From NCBI GenBank assembly GCA_002811645.1, contig PDIP01000146.1, positions 51,940-78,148 of the forward strand: a DNA stretch of 26,209 nucleotides, written 5' to 3'. Origin of the DNA: Corallochytrium limacisporum. Taxonomy: Eukaryota > Opisthokonta. The notes under the pieces are model-generated. The model was not told where the DNA came from, made no database searches, and was given only the letters and a program-made list of their open reading frames with translations. The translations under genes and the position numbers were made by a program. Below are positions 16,901 through 24,407 of the stretch, piece by piece (position 1 is the stretch's first letter; each line of letters opens with the position of its first letter).

Positions 16901-17713
16901 TCAAACCGGAGGCCCAAGATCATCAGCAATCATTGCCAATGCATTCCTGCCTCCGAACAGACGCCTGCGCTTCTCAGGTTGGGTCATTGCCTTAGCAGGC
17001 TGCGCCACAGGCTGTGCCACAGGCAGTTCCGGCACGGGTGACTTCACAGCAGCCACAGCCGCCTCCTTGCCAGAGTTCTTGTTGTTGCCCACCTCCTGCA
17101 GAGCTCTCCGCTGGTGGTTGATGAGTCCCCGTGGTCTGTGCTGCACCAACTCCGGGCTGGACGCCGGTTCCGGCACGGGAGGAGCAGGGCGAGGGGACGC
17201 TGCCTTTTGCTTCTGCACGGCGGCCGTAGTAGGCTTCGTACCGCTGCCAATTTCCGTAGTGACCAAGGCATTTACAATTTCGTCCTCGGATAGAGTTGAT
17301 CGATTCTGTGCCCGAGGCTGTCGTTTCTGCGCCGGTGACTTCTTCTTCCTTGGTACCGGCGTCTTTTTCTTGGGTGCTGCAGCTGCCACTGACTTCTTGG
17401 TTGGCTTGGGCAAGGCTGGAGGCTTGTTCGCAGCGGGTAGACCATGTTTCTGTCTGATCTGGTTCACTTGCATCATAAGCTGAGCGTCAGTGCGCTTTTC
17501 TGCCGCCTTCTCTAAACGTTGAATGCGCTCAGTTAGACCCCCGACGGTTTTAGATTGCATGTATGCAAACTGAAAGTTCTGCTCAGCCGTAGCAAAAGAG
17601 GTAATACCGTTATTGAATTGGCTTCGAGCATTTCTGTATGCCATGCTGTTCATAAGAGATCCTAATCCAGCAGCAAAGACTACGTCCTCCTCCAGGTGTG
17701 TCGCGGGTGCCAT
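16901..17713 (-). CDS. Basic, proline/alanine-rich protein of unknown function
   Basis: The family of this 270-residue protein is not recognised. Residues about 1-100 look folded and helical: an acidic start, an Asn/Gln/Phe-rich stretch, and a probable short coiled coil around LTERIQRLEKAAEKR. The rest is a low-complexity Ala/Pro/Lys/Gln linker with several KKK/KKKK and RKK clusters that could be nuclear localisation signals. A short conserved-looking C-terminus follows (EKRRRLFGGRNALAMIADDL). The start was set at the ATG at 17713, with A at -3; an in-frame GTG 21 bp upstream is not a credible eukaryotic start. The gene is tail-to-tail with RTEL1 (85 bp) and head-to-head with the coiled-coil gene at 18494. 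It shares with that gene a promoter containing an E2F-type and an inverted CCAAT motif. A nuclear cell-cycle role is an inference only. Confidence 0.75.
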   Translation of the reverse strand: MAPATHLEEDVVFAAGLGSLMNSMAYRNARSQFNNGITSFATAEQNFQFAYMQSKTVGGLTERIQRLEKAAEKRTDAQLMMQVNQIRQKHGLPAANKPPALPKPTKKSVAAAAPKKKTPVPRKKKSPAQKRQPRAQNRSTLSEDEIVNALVTTEIGSGTKPTTAAVQKQKAASPRPAPPVPEPASSPELVQHRPRGLINHQRRALQEVGNNKNSGKEAAVAAVKSPVPELPVAQPVAQPAKAMTQPEKRRRLFGGRNALAMIADDLGPPV

Positions 17714-17939
17714 GATTGTGCGTTTGGTCTCCACCGAATAAACCGCGTTAACCTGTCTCGCGAATAGATTTCCACTAAATTCAAGTCTGAACTTGATACG
17801 TTAACTAAAGTTACGCTGTAATGGTGCTTAAGTACATACTCGAGTCTGCTTTTTGGCGCTCTTCCTTGGGTTGCCGCTCCCGCAGCTTGACGCCCCGGGA
17901 GCTCCACTCCGCTCCGTTCTTCCTTTCGCACCGGTTTCG

Positions 17940-17955
17940 ATTGGTTCCCGCCAAA
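17940..17955. promoter_or_regulatory. Adjacent inverted CCAAT box and E2F site
   Basis: ATTGG (17940-17944, an inverted NF-Y box) is immediately followed by TTCCCGCCAAA (17945-17955). The latter is the reverse complement of TTTGGCGGGAA, a textbook E2F/DP site. It is about 230 bp from the start of the minus-strand gene and 540 bp from that of the plus-strand gene. An 11-base match in a 26-kb window is unlikely by chance. Confidence 0.55.
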
Positions 17956-17986
17956 AATTTTTCTCCTTGACTGGAGCAGCAGCGCC

Positions 17987-18013
17987 CGGCCCCCCCCCGC
18001 CGGGGGGGGGCCG
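17987..18013. repeat. Perfect 12-bp hairpin of C9/G9
   Basis: The sequence is CGG, nine C, a GCC loop, nine G, then CCG. The arms are complementary over 12 bp with a three-base loop. It lies 32 bp from the E2F-type site in the divergent promoter. Confidence 0.85.
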
Positions 18014-18278
18014 ACCGGGTTACCTACGTCAACAGTGCATTGCAAAATGGAACCCCCCTCGGGGGCCCCTTACACGGGACAGCCCCGGCATAGGAGAAAG
18101 TTGGCGGTAGAAGAGGCGGGTCGATCTGGCCCCCCCCCGTTGGAAAAGCAGGGAGGGGAAGTGAGAGAGGAAATACCTACCCTGTACTCTTCATAGAAAC
18201 TGGTACTAAACTGATGCCCTCATTCGCTAATAACAGCCGTGGCAAGGGAGGGAAAGCACCCCGTGTCAACCCCGCTTA

Positions 18279-18304
18279 GGGGGAAAGGGGGGGGGAGGGG
18301 CGGG
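18279..18304 (+). repeat. G-quadruplex-type G-tract
   Basis: Runs of 5, 9, 4 and 3 G are separated by loops of 1-3 bases. This meets the usual intramolecular G-quadruplex pattern. It is about 190 bp upstream of the coiled-coil gene start, on its coding strand. Confidence 0.6.
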
Positions 18305-18493
18305 TTTGGTGGGGTGGAGGAAGCGGACTGGGGCTTGGGCCGGCCAGTGAGACCGGCGGGGTCTCATGCCCGGTCTCGGCATAGTTTCAGGTGTTTCAGG
18401 GCATTGGGCAAGTTCCAAGGACATTTGCTTGACAGAAATCCATAGAAGCGAAATTGAAAGGGAAGATGTAGTAAAGTTCACCACCGTTCAACC

Positions 18494-19756
18494 ATGGATG
18501 ATCCTGAGACAGATAGCGGGCAGAACAGCCTGACTGCGTTAAAAGATTTGCAGAGACGTAAGTATCCAGAACAATATCACTCATGACATGCTGTGACGAT
18601 GTGCACATCCTAACAAGCTCCAACCACAGAGCAACGTGAGCAAAGGGAACAACTGACTGATCTCAATATCGCCATCGCCAAAAAGAGGGATAAAGTGGCA
18701 AGACTGCAAAGCGACTTAAAGGCAGCTGAACAAAGACGATATGCTGAGCGTTCCGCCAAGTATAGAACTACAGACGCCATCCATCAGGAGACAAAGAGCC
18801 TGTACCAGTTTGACCGTCGACTACGGGAGAAAACTGCCGCGATTCAAGCTCATCAAAATGAATTACGACACAGGATCAATACTTTGGGAGAGACCAAAGC
18901 CCATTTGTTGCGGCGTGGTGGCATTTGTGAGTCTATAGGCCAGTTCAAGAGGACTTACGAGATCACGAACTCGCCCAGAAACAGATCAACAATCGAGAAG
19001 TACTGCCATGTTCAGCGAATTGATACACCATTCAGGTATTTGGATGACTGCTTGCATGCCGTGAAGCAGTTTGGTGCAAGTCAAGTTTGGGAAGGTGCGC
19101 TAGACCTTTTTGATCGCCATGTCGAGGTGATGACTAATGGTCTTGAACGGTCCCTATACGTGGTCGAAGAACGATTGAAGCAGCGGTTTGCCTTCCAAAG
19201 ACCTGTCTCACGGAAATACAAGGAAGATGTGCCAATAAGTACCTCAACTGAGCAAGGCACTTCTCTCAAGCCGCACCAAGAAAAGATCACCGGGTTCGAA
19301 AAATCTTGCAAAGGCAGCCCAAGTCAACACTCAACGAACACAGATGTTCCAAGAGACACAAGACTTGGTACTCCCAAGTCGACAAAACGGGCTGCACCAT
19401 CAAGTGATGAATCCGATCTGGCGGGTCCCGAGCGACCGCATCATTCCCCAGAGCATTCGAACTCTGTGGCGAAGAATCATGTGCAGAATGTCACGGAAAG
19501 CAGAATGAGGCGCCCCCTTGCTCCACTTCAGTCTAATATCGCGAGACCAAAGGCAAAGGCCCTACGGAAGAAGTTAACAACTTCACAAGGAGAGATTGAT
19601 CGCAAGAGAGGCAAGGAAGGGGACTCAATGGTCAATCTTGAAGATTCGGATGATGAAGACGGCACCAAGGAATTGGCTGCCATGTTTGCAGACAATGAGG
19701 AAGAGGACATGGCAAACGCTCTTCGTGACATCGACATTTCTCACAACATCTTTTAG
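18494..19756 (+). CDS. Coiled-coil protein of unknown function, two exons
   Basis: The gene has exons 18494-18557 and 18630-19756 and encodes 396 residues. The upstream ATG (MDDPETDSGQ) was chosen because a GTAAGT donor and CACAG acceptor, with a CTAAC branch motif, join it in frame to the long ORF. Within that ORF the first possible start would be a GTG. Residues about 15-125 are a Gln/Glu/Lys/Arg-rich predicted coiled coil. A mixed segment with aromatic and cysteine residues follows to about 225, then a Ser/Thr/Pro/Lys-rich disordered region. Near the C-terminus are a basic stretch and a strongly acidic patch (EDSDDEDG and DNEEED). I do not recognise the family; kinetochore or replication scaffolds have similar make-up, but that is analogy only. 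The stop is 35 bp from the convergent COA7 stop. The promoter is shared with the unknown gene at 16901-17713. Confidence 0.78.
18558..18629 (+). other. 72-bp GT-AG intron
   Basis: The donor is GTAAGT, the acceptor is CCACAG, and a CCTAAC branch-point motif lies about 20 nt before the acceptor. Removing it joins codon CAG across phase 1 and opens a continuous 397-codon frame. It is the best-supported intron in the window. Confidence 0.85.
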
Positions 19757-19768
19757 ATACTTTGATTC

Positions 19769-19774
19769 TTTATA
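19769..19774 (-). terminator. TATAAA variant poly(A) signal for COA7
   Basis: The plus-strand TTTATA reads TATAAA on the minus strand, 17 bp after the COA7 stop. It is a known but weaker variant of AATAAA. No canonical signal exists in the 35-bp space between stops. Confidence 0.35.
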
Positions 19775-19791
19775 CTCTTTCTGCACAAATT

Positions 19792-20493
19792 TCACCGTTG
19801 AGACCAGGCGCTGATAGACTGCTGTTCTCCCTGCAGCAACTCACGCGCATCATCCTTGTAGACCTTTGCCTTTTCCTTGTCTTGGGCTACCCCTTCGCCT
19901 TTTTCCAACATGCGTCCAGCATTGGCACATCCCCAAGGATGTCGTTCTTTACAGGCTTTCTCTGCGTAGATGAATGCTTTGGACATGTCCTTATCAACTA
20001 GTTTCCCCTGCAAATAAAGAGAACTGAGGTTGAAACATCCATTCGCTGACGACCCCTTGCAAGCCAGTTCAAACATTGCAATCGATTTGTTGATGTCCTT
20101 CTCAACCCCACGTCCATTCTTGTAAAGCAACCCCAGATTATTGCAGGCATCAGGAACGCCCATGTTGCAACTCTTCTTCATAAGCTTGGCTGCAAGCTCC
20201 TCATCCTTCTCAAGCCCCTTTAGTCCAGCCTTTCCTCTAAAGTACAGAATAGCGAGAGTAAAGCAACTGTTTGCATGACCCTGTTTGCAATTCTGGTCAT
20301 ACAGATCCCTGGCAGCCAAGAAGTCCTTTTCAACCGTCAAAAAGAAATCTGCAAGTTGATGGCATGCAGTAGGGCGCTTGAGTTCGTAGCAGTCTTGTTT
20401 GTGAATCTCTGCGATCTCTCGGAAGAATGCAGTGGCATCTCCTTCGAATTCTGTTTCAACCTTACCGGTTGACTGTGTCTGCGTTTCCTCCAT
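19792..20493 (-). CDS. COA7: COA7, Sel1-repeat cytochrome c oxidase assembly factor
   Basis: This 233-residue protein is nearly the length of human COA7 (231). It is built of five Sel1-like helical repeats. Each carries a cysteine pair spaced 8-9 residues apart: Cys35/44, 69/77, 109/117, 145/153 and 181/189. This is the disulfide pattern characteristic of COA7. Conserved segments include SCFTLAILY, GCFNLSSLYLQG and WGCANAGRM. COA7 is imported into the mitochondrial intermembrane space through the MIA40 pathway and supports complex IV assembly. No N-terminal presequence is seen, as expected. The ATG at 20493 has a GCACC ATGG context. The gene converges on the coiled-coil gene with 35 bp between stops. 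Confidence 0.92.
   Translation of the reverse strand: MEETQTQSTGKVETEFEGDATAFFREIAEIHKQDCYELKRPTACHQLADFFLTVEKDFLAARDLYDQNCKQGHANSCFTLAILYFRGKAGLKGLEKDEELAAKLMKKSCNMGVPDACNNLGLLYKNGRGVEKDINKSIAMFELACKGSSANGCFNLSSLYLQGKLVDKDMSKAFIYAEKACKERHPWGCANAGRMLEKGEGVAQDKEKAKVYKDDARELLQGEQQSISAWSQR
20013..20018 (+). terminator. Candidate AATAAA for the coiled-coil gene, inside COA7
   Basis: This is the first AATAAA downstream of the coiled-coil gene stop (19756). It lies 256 bp further on, within the COA7 coding sequence on the other strand. If used, the two mRNAs overlap by over 200 nt. Confidence 0.35.
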
Positions 20494-21395
20494 GGTGCAT
20501 ATATAGCACGGCGCTTATAGTCGAACGCTATTGAACAACCGTAAAACTCCTGGTTTGGAACAGTCTCCGAGGCTCACTCAAGTAGCACACGTTGGAGCCC
20601 AGAAACAGCCGGCATCGTCCCTTGCCGTCCCCTCCGACCCAGCAAGGCAATGTGTGCGCACTTGCATTTCCTTTGAATCTAAAGATGTCAATCAAACCCA
20701 TTCTAATATATATATAAATGATTTCTGTCCACAATAAACTTGTTGATTGAAATCGTAAAATGCTGTATAAATGAGGCCAATGCAAAATATGATTCGAGTG
20801 ATTTACATCTAGTGAGGTGCGGAGGATTTCTCCCCGTCCTTCGGCGCCCGCCTAGGCCCCACCTTGCCTTCGGCACCTCAGTTTTCTATGTCGGCCGAAG
20901 TGGCCAAGAAAGACTGAAATCTCTTCAGCGGCAAAGACTCTCTCAAAAGCCATGGAATGGGAACAAAGGCCGAGGGAAGGGGGGGTTGTCCCATGAACAA
21001 ATTTGAAGCGCAGAGACCAAGGAAATCAACGTTTGATCCTGCTGGCATTTCGTTCTCCGCAAGGGTTATTTTTTTTCTTGCAAATTTTGATCTCCTCCTA
21101 AGTGTGAGCAAGGTGAGGAACGCGGAGTGGGCCAGGACTTTTCCGTACGGCACCGGATCTCGCATTTGGTGCTGGGAGAGGGGGGACCCTCCCCTCCCTA
21201 ACCCCCAAGAAAACAGGCGCAAAACCAGCGGGGGTCCGGGGCCGACGGAACGCAAGACCGCAGGAGTATTTCAGAAAGGACATCAACGCATGCTTGTCTC
21301 GTGACGCTTGTCATTGAAGTAATTCACTAATTCTCATCCCTAACAGATAGTCAATAATCTACGGAATAGCGGTAACGGTAAAATAAGTAGCCAGT
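20494..21395. promoter_or_regulatory. Divergent intergenic region between COA7 and the PHD-finger gene
   Basis: This 0.9 kb has no recognisable gene. It contains a TATATATATAAAT stretch near 20708, an AATAAA at 20733-20738, and a TATAAAT followed by CCAAT near 20765-20780. It also holds an 8-bp inverted repeat TGAGGTGC/GCACCTCA (20813-20820 and 20873-20880) with a GC-rich loop, and C/G-rich runs at about 21180-21240. A 68-codon frame at 20531-20737 has no domain-like features. Confidence 0.45.
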
Positions 21396-21887
21396 ATGGA
21401 TCCCTTTGGCACTCAAGCTGTTGCTTCTATGCACCAGTCTTTCACACCACACACTGGCACACTCTGCAGTCGCTGCAATCAGCCCGGCGGATCCTTTGAA
21501 TGTGCAGGACGCTGCGGAAGCATGTATCATCCTCAGTGTTTGACCCAAATGGGTGTCGGTCAGCAATTTTTGTGCACGTCTTGTGTGAAGGACGGCGTTC
21601 GGGCAGGTCCCGTCGATCCCTCCACACTGCGGCGTCAGGTGTTTTTAACAGAATGGGCATTGCAGACCGAGGCAGGTCATCTTGAAACAGAACATAGCAG
21701 ACTCCAGAACGAAGTCAGTCAGCTGTCCACACAAATGCAATTATTAAGCAGTGAGGCACTGACCTTAAAGAAGGCAATGGATCGGCACAGGGAATGTGCA
21801 CAGGACCCAGACACATACATGAAAAACTTGGCACGTCTTGTTCTGGACATTGCTGATCTTACAGGAGCAGAGAATGCGCAAGGCTAG
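21396..21887 (+). CDS. Small PHD-finger coiled-coil protein
   Basis: This protein has 163 residues. A PHD-type zinc finger occupies residues 24-63, with ligands in C4HC3 order: Cys24, Cys27, Cys36, Cys40, His45, Cys48, Cys60 and Cys63. The aromatic residue two positions before the histidine-proline (Met-Tyr-His-Pro) is present. Residues about 85-130 are rich in Glu/Gln/Leu with heptad-like spacing and probably form a coiled coil. A short helical C-terminus follows. PHD fingers usually read histone H3 tails, so a chromatin-associated role is likely, but no specific family is recognised and no other domain is present. It is unusually short for a PHD protein. The ATG is the first in frame, and poly(A) signal AATAAA lies 36 bp after the stop. 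It converges on the gene at 21977 (89 bp). Confidence 0.82.
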   Translation: MDPFGTQAVASMHQSFTPHTGTLCSRCNQPGGSFECAGRCGSMYHPQCLTQMGVGQQFLCTSCVKDGVRAGPVDPSTLRRQVFLTEWALQTEAGHLETEHSRLQNEVSQLSTQMQLLSSEALTLKKAMDRHRECAQDPDTYMKNLARLVLDIADLTGAENAQG

Positions 21888-21923
21888 GTTTCAAAAGTAC
21901 ATGGAAAAAGTACACTTAGAACT

Positions 21924-21929
21924 AATAAA
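21924..21929 (+). terminator. Poly(A) signal AATAAA of the PHD-finger gene
   Basis: AATAAA within CTAATAAACT lies 36 bp after the stop codon. It is followed by a TA-rich stretch that includes a 7-bp inverted repeat AAGTATA/TATACTT. Confidence 0.65.
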
Positions 21930-21955
21930 CTTTAAGTATATATGTATATGTATAC

Positions 21956-21961
21956 TTTATC
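21956..21961 (-). terminator. GATAAA variant poly(A) signal for the gene at 21977-22946
   Basis: The plus-strand TTTATC reads GATAAA on the minus strand, 15 bp after the stop. It is a weak variant; no AATAAA is present nearby on this strand. Confidence 0.3.
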
Positions 21962-21976
21962 AACGTACACATCCCT

Positions 21977-22946
21977 TCACTGCGCACCATAGCTCAAGGG
22001 GCGGACAATGTCCCGTACCTGTTGCACAGTTGCTGTGATGGAATTCGGCGTCAAGGCTTTAGCTTCAACACCACGGATGGTCTGCCCAACTTGGAGCAGA
22101 CTATGCTGCACCTCGCAGTCCTTTTCAATGATGGGATGTTCGCATGGCAGGACGTCGATGCGGACATTATACACAAGTGCGATGTTACCGTCATATAAGC
22201 AGTACGTAAGGGGCACAGGGAGCATATTCGTCCATTCCTTTCTTATTGTCCTCGCGTTCTTCACCATCTTCTGCCTGTGCCTCTGCTTCTTATCGTTTCA
22301 GAGCAAGTACTTTGCAAAGTCCCTCCGTGATCTCCAAACTGACGCCATGAAGAGCACCCTTCACTGTAAATATGATACCCTTTGAGTTCTCCTGAGGTGT
22401 TAGACTCCAGTTCTCCATGGGCCGATTCTGTGCCACATTGTGAAACAAGGCGAACTTGCAGGGACTAGAAGCACGAAATTTGATAGTGGCAGCTTCCCCA
22501 GTGGCCTGGCCAAGTTGTGCTTCCCGCTTCACGTCAAGAATCATGCTGCCATTAGAGGATTCTGTGAGAATTTGCGATCCAAAAGCGCTGCCAGGCGGAG
22601 AATGTGCGTCTGCCTGCTCTGCGTTTGGCTCCACTGCTTGACCACCTGTAGCGGGTTGGCCCTCTTCAATTCCTCCTCTGGCTAGTGCCTGCGAAGGCAT
22701 TTCACTTTCCTGCCGAGGCGCTGACGGCAAACCCGGAATTTCAAGATCTACTTGGAAGAGATCCTTGCTTGTCCATTCCGCCTGTGTCTGCGGCTGCATC
22801 ATCAGCTTTACATCTGTTAGACGATGTGTGCACAGCATGAATGCACTCCCAGAGCTAGAAATCTCAGAAGTGCGACTCCTTGAACTGCTCGTTCTAACAC
22901 CGCCCATGGCGCTGCCCTTAGCAGATCCTTTCTTTGACTTGCCCAT
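21977..22946 (-). CDS. Unknown protein, reading frame split by a tiny intron or frameshift
   Basis: Two open frames on the same strand look like one gene. The upstream part (22946 down to about 22311) starts with a Lys/Gly/Ser-rich segment (MGKSKKGSAKG) and has a low-complexity middle. It ends with beta-rich sequence (IIFTVKGALHGVSLEITEGL). The downstream part (about 22270 to 21977) is also beta-rich (PLTYCLYDGNIALVYNVRID) and lies one base out of frame. Removing 22271-22310 (GTACTT...GGCAG, 40 nt) joins them as a 309-residue protein, but the donor is weak and 40 nt is very short. A single-base shift near the basic stretch is the alternative. The ATG at 22946 has A at -3 and G at +4. The family is not recognised; two beta-sandwich-like halves are suspected. 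It is head-to-head with HUS1. Confidence 0.6.
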
Positions 22947-23556
22947 TTTGAAACTGTTCTTGCACTGCTCTTCCGGGAGCCTCTTCGCTCCACAATCGAG
23001 TTCTTGGAACAAACGTCCAAGCCTCCAGGTGCTTCTAGAGTTTCAATTTCTGGTAAGGGTGGTGGCCAAAACTGAAAACTGGGTGGGTGATGACCCAGCA
23101 AGAGGTGGGCTAAGAACCCCGGATCCTTTCTTGACCTCAGACCCACCTCACCGTCTCCCCAGAACGGGAATCCTTAGGAGACCCCTTTCCCTCTTTTACA
23201 GGTTACCCCAGGAGGAGAAACGGGGTGCGCACGAGAGCGGGATAGAAACATCCGGAGCGCCTGTAATTGGGCCTCTCCCCTTCTCTTGTACCTGGAGGGG
23301 CGCGAAAAGAGTCCATGGGGCGCTGATGCTGAGGTAAGCCGTGACAATGAGACCCAATCTTGTAGCCTTGCCAGTTATGCCATCGCTGTAGATATTTAAG
23401 ATGTTACGTGATGTAGACTGCTGTTGGCCTACATAATGATAGGTTTGTAAAGGCAGAGAAAATTCTGAGGCAAAAACAATCGGAGTGTGTTCGAAAACTT
23501 CATGGACATGATGGTAGTCACTTGTATCCTAATCTTTGACACGTGAGAGTTGAGCT
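22947..23556. promoter_or_regulatory. Bidirectional promoter region of HUS1 and the unknown gene
   Basis: This is 610 bp between divergent starts. It holds an inverted CCAAT box ATTGG (23266-23270), an E2F-type site (23299-23307), an E-box CACGTG just upstream of HUS1 (about 23540), and an 8-bp inverted repeat GAGGTGGG/CCCACCTC (23102-23109, 23142-23149). A GTAAGC donor-like site lies at about 23335, so a 5' UTR intron in HUS1 is possible. No coding sequence is supported. Confidence 0.5.
23299..23307 (-). promoter_or_regulatory. E2F-type site in the HUS1 promoter
   Basis: GGCGCGAAA is the reverse complement of TTTCGCGCC, a full consensus match, 250 bp upstream of the HUS1 ATG. It is 28 bp from an inverted CCAAT box. 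This is the same core as upstream of RTEL1. Confidence 0.45.
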
Positions 23557-24384
23557 ATGCGCTTTCGTGCCATCAATTATGACGGGAACATCACCCGCCT
23601 CTTCCTTGTCGTCAGCAATATTGAAAGGATGGCTAAGTACTGCGTAATGGGAATGTCTGATGATCGGGTCTACTTTGTGGTGATTGGGGAGGGTCGGGAA
23701 CGTAAGGGATCGCTCTGGTGCCAGCTGCGGACTGACATGTTTGATGACTATCGCATCCTATCGCAATACCCAAGAAATGAGATCAGGGCAGAGGTTGGAC
23801 TTGAGAATTTACTCCGAGCCTTAAAGTCTGCTCAAGGATCAGAGAAAGTGACGTTTCGGCTTACGAAAAGGATTCCCAAGGGTGCATTATCAATCATGGC
23901 AACTAAGCAGACAGCGGCAGAAAATCAAAGGGAACTGATACAGGACATTCCTATTATGCGAATAGATCCCACGGATACTCCAGAGTACGACATTCCTTCG
24001 AATTTTCCGGACCCTCAAGTTTCGATCTACATGCCGGACATTAGACGACTGAGGACAATCCTTGAACGACTGCGGGCAATGTCAAATCAGATAACGCTGC
24101 GAGCGAATCACATCGGAGAGCTGTTCCTAGAAGTTAACACGGATGCAGTGAACATCAGTGTCTTGTTCAGCAACGTGAAATACACCAAGATCAACCAACT
24201 ACCACCAGGAGTTACGGATCGATCGGAATCGTTCTATGTGTGCGTCGACAGCCGTGCGCTGGCCAGTTTTATTGCCGGGGCACATTCGCAGCAGCTTACA
24301 ACAAATATCGTACACGAGAGATCCTTGATCATCCTTGATACAGAGCACGGTACGATGACGTACTCGATGCCACATATTATGTGA
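23557..24384 (+). CDS. HUS1: HUS1, 9-1-1 checkpoint clamp subunit
   Basis: This 275-residue protein (human 280) belongs to the HUS1/MEC3 family. The N-terminus MRFRA matches the family start, and the early segment ERMAKYCVMGMSDDRVYFVV and SLWCQL correspond to the first PCNA-like half. The ENLLRALKSAQ helix and the PDPQVSIYMP segment at the start of the second half are highly typical. With RAD9 and RAD1, HUS1 forms a ring loaded at damaged DNA that activates ATR signalling in the nucleus. The gene is a single exon. Its promoter contains E2F-type, inverted CCAAT and E-box motifs. Its stop codon is only 23 bp from that of CDC73 on the other strand. Confidence 0.95.
   Translation: MRFRAINYDGNITRLFLVVSNIERMAKYCVMGMSDDRVYFVVIGEGRERKGSLWCQLRTDMFDDYRILSQYPRNEIRAEVGLENLLRALKSAQGSEKVTFRLTKRIPKGALSIMATKQTAAENQRELIQDIPIMRIDPTDTPEYDIPSNFPDPQVSIYMPDIRRLRTILERLRAMSNQITLRANHIGELFLEVNTDAVNISVLFSNVKYTKINQLPPGVTDRSESFYVCVDSRALASFIAGAHSQQLTTNIVHERSLIILDTEHGTMTYSMPHIM
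24268..24273 (-). terminator. Candidate AATAAA for CDC73, inside HUS1
   Basis: The plus-strand TTTATT reads AATAAA on the minus strand, 134 bp after the CDC73 stop, inside the HUS1 coding sequence. It is the nearest canonical signal. Confidence 0.4.
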
Positions 24385-24395
24385 AAATAGTAAAC

Positions 24396-24401
24396 AATAT
24401 A
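24396..24401 (+). terminator. AATATA variant poly(A) signal for HUS1
   Basis: AATATA lies 11 bp after the HUS1 stop, within the 23-bp space between convergent stops. It is a known weak variant, and no AATAAA was seen nearby on this strand. Confidence 0.3.
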
Positions 24402-24407
24402 TTACCG

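Larger units (their letters stand above)
17714..18493. promoter_or_regulatory. Bidirectional promoter region between two unknown genes
   Basis: This is 780 bp between divergent start codons. It contains an inverted CCAAT box and E2F-type site (17940-17955), a C9/G9 hairpin (17987-18013), further C- and G-runs (18052-18065, 18131-18139) and a dense G-tract (18279-18304). No coding sequence is recognisable; open frames here are low complexity. Confidence 0.55.

Noticed and set aside
17714-17734. N-terminal extension of the basic protein by seven residues
   Set aside because: The upstream start would be GTG. The ATG at 17713 has a good context.
22947-23012. N-terminal extension of the gene facing HUS1
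   Set aside because: It would begin at TTG. The ATG at 22946 has A at -3 and G at +4.
22765-23337. 190-codon plus-strand ORF overlapping the HUS1 upstream region
   Set aside because: It is antisense to the better-supported minus-strand gene, lacks an ATG at its left end and has no domain-like pattern.
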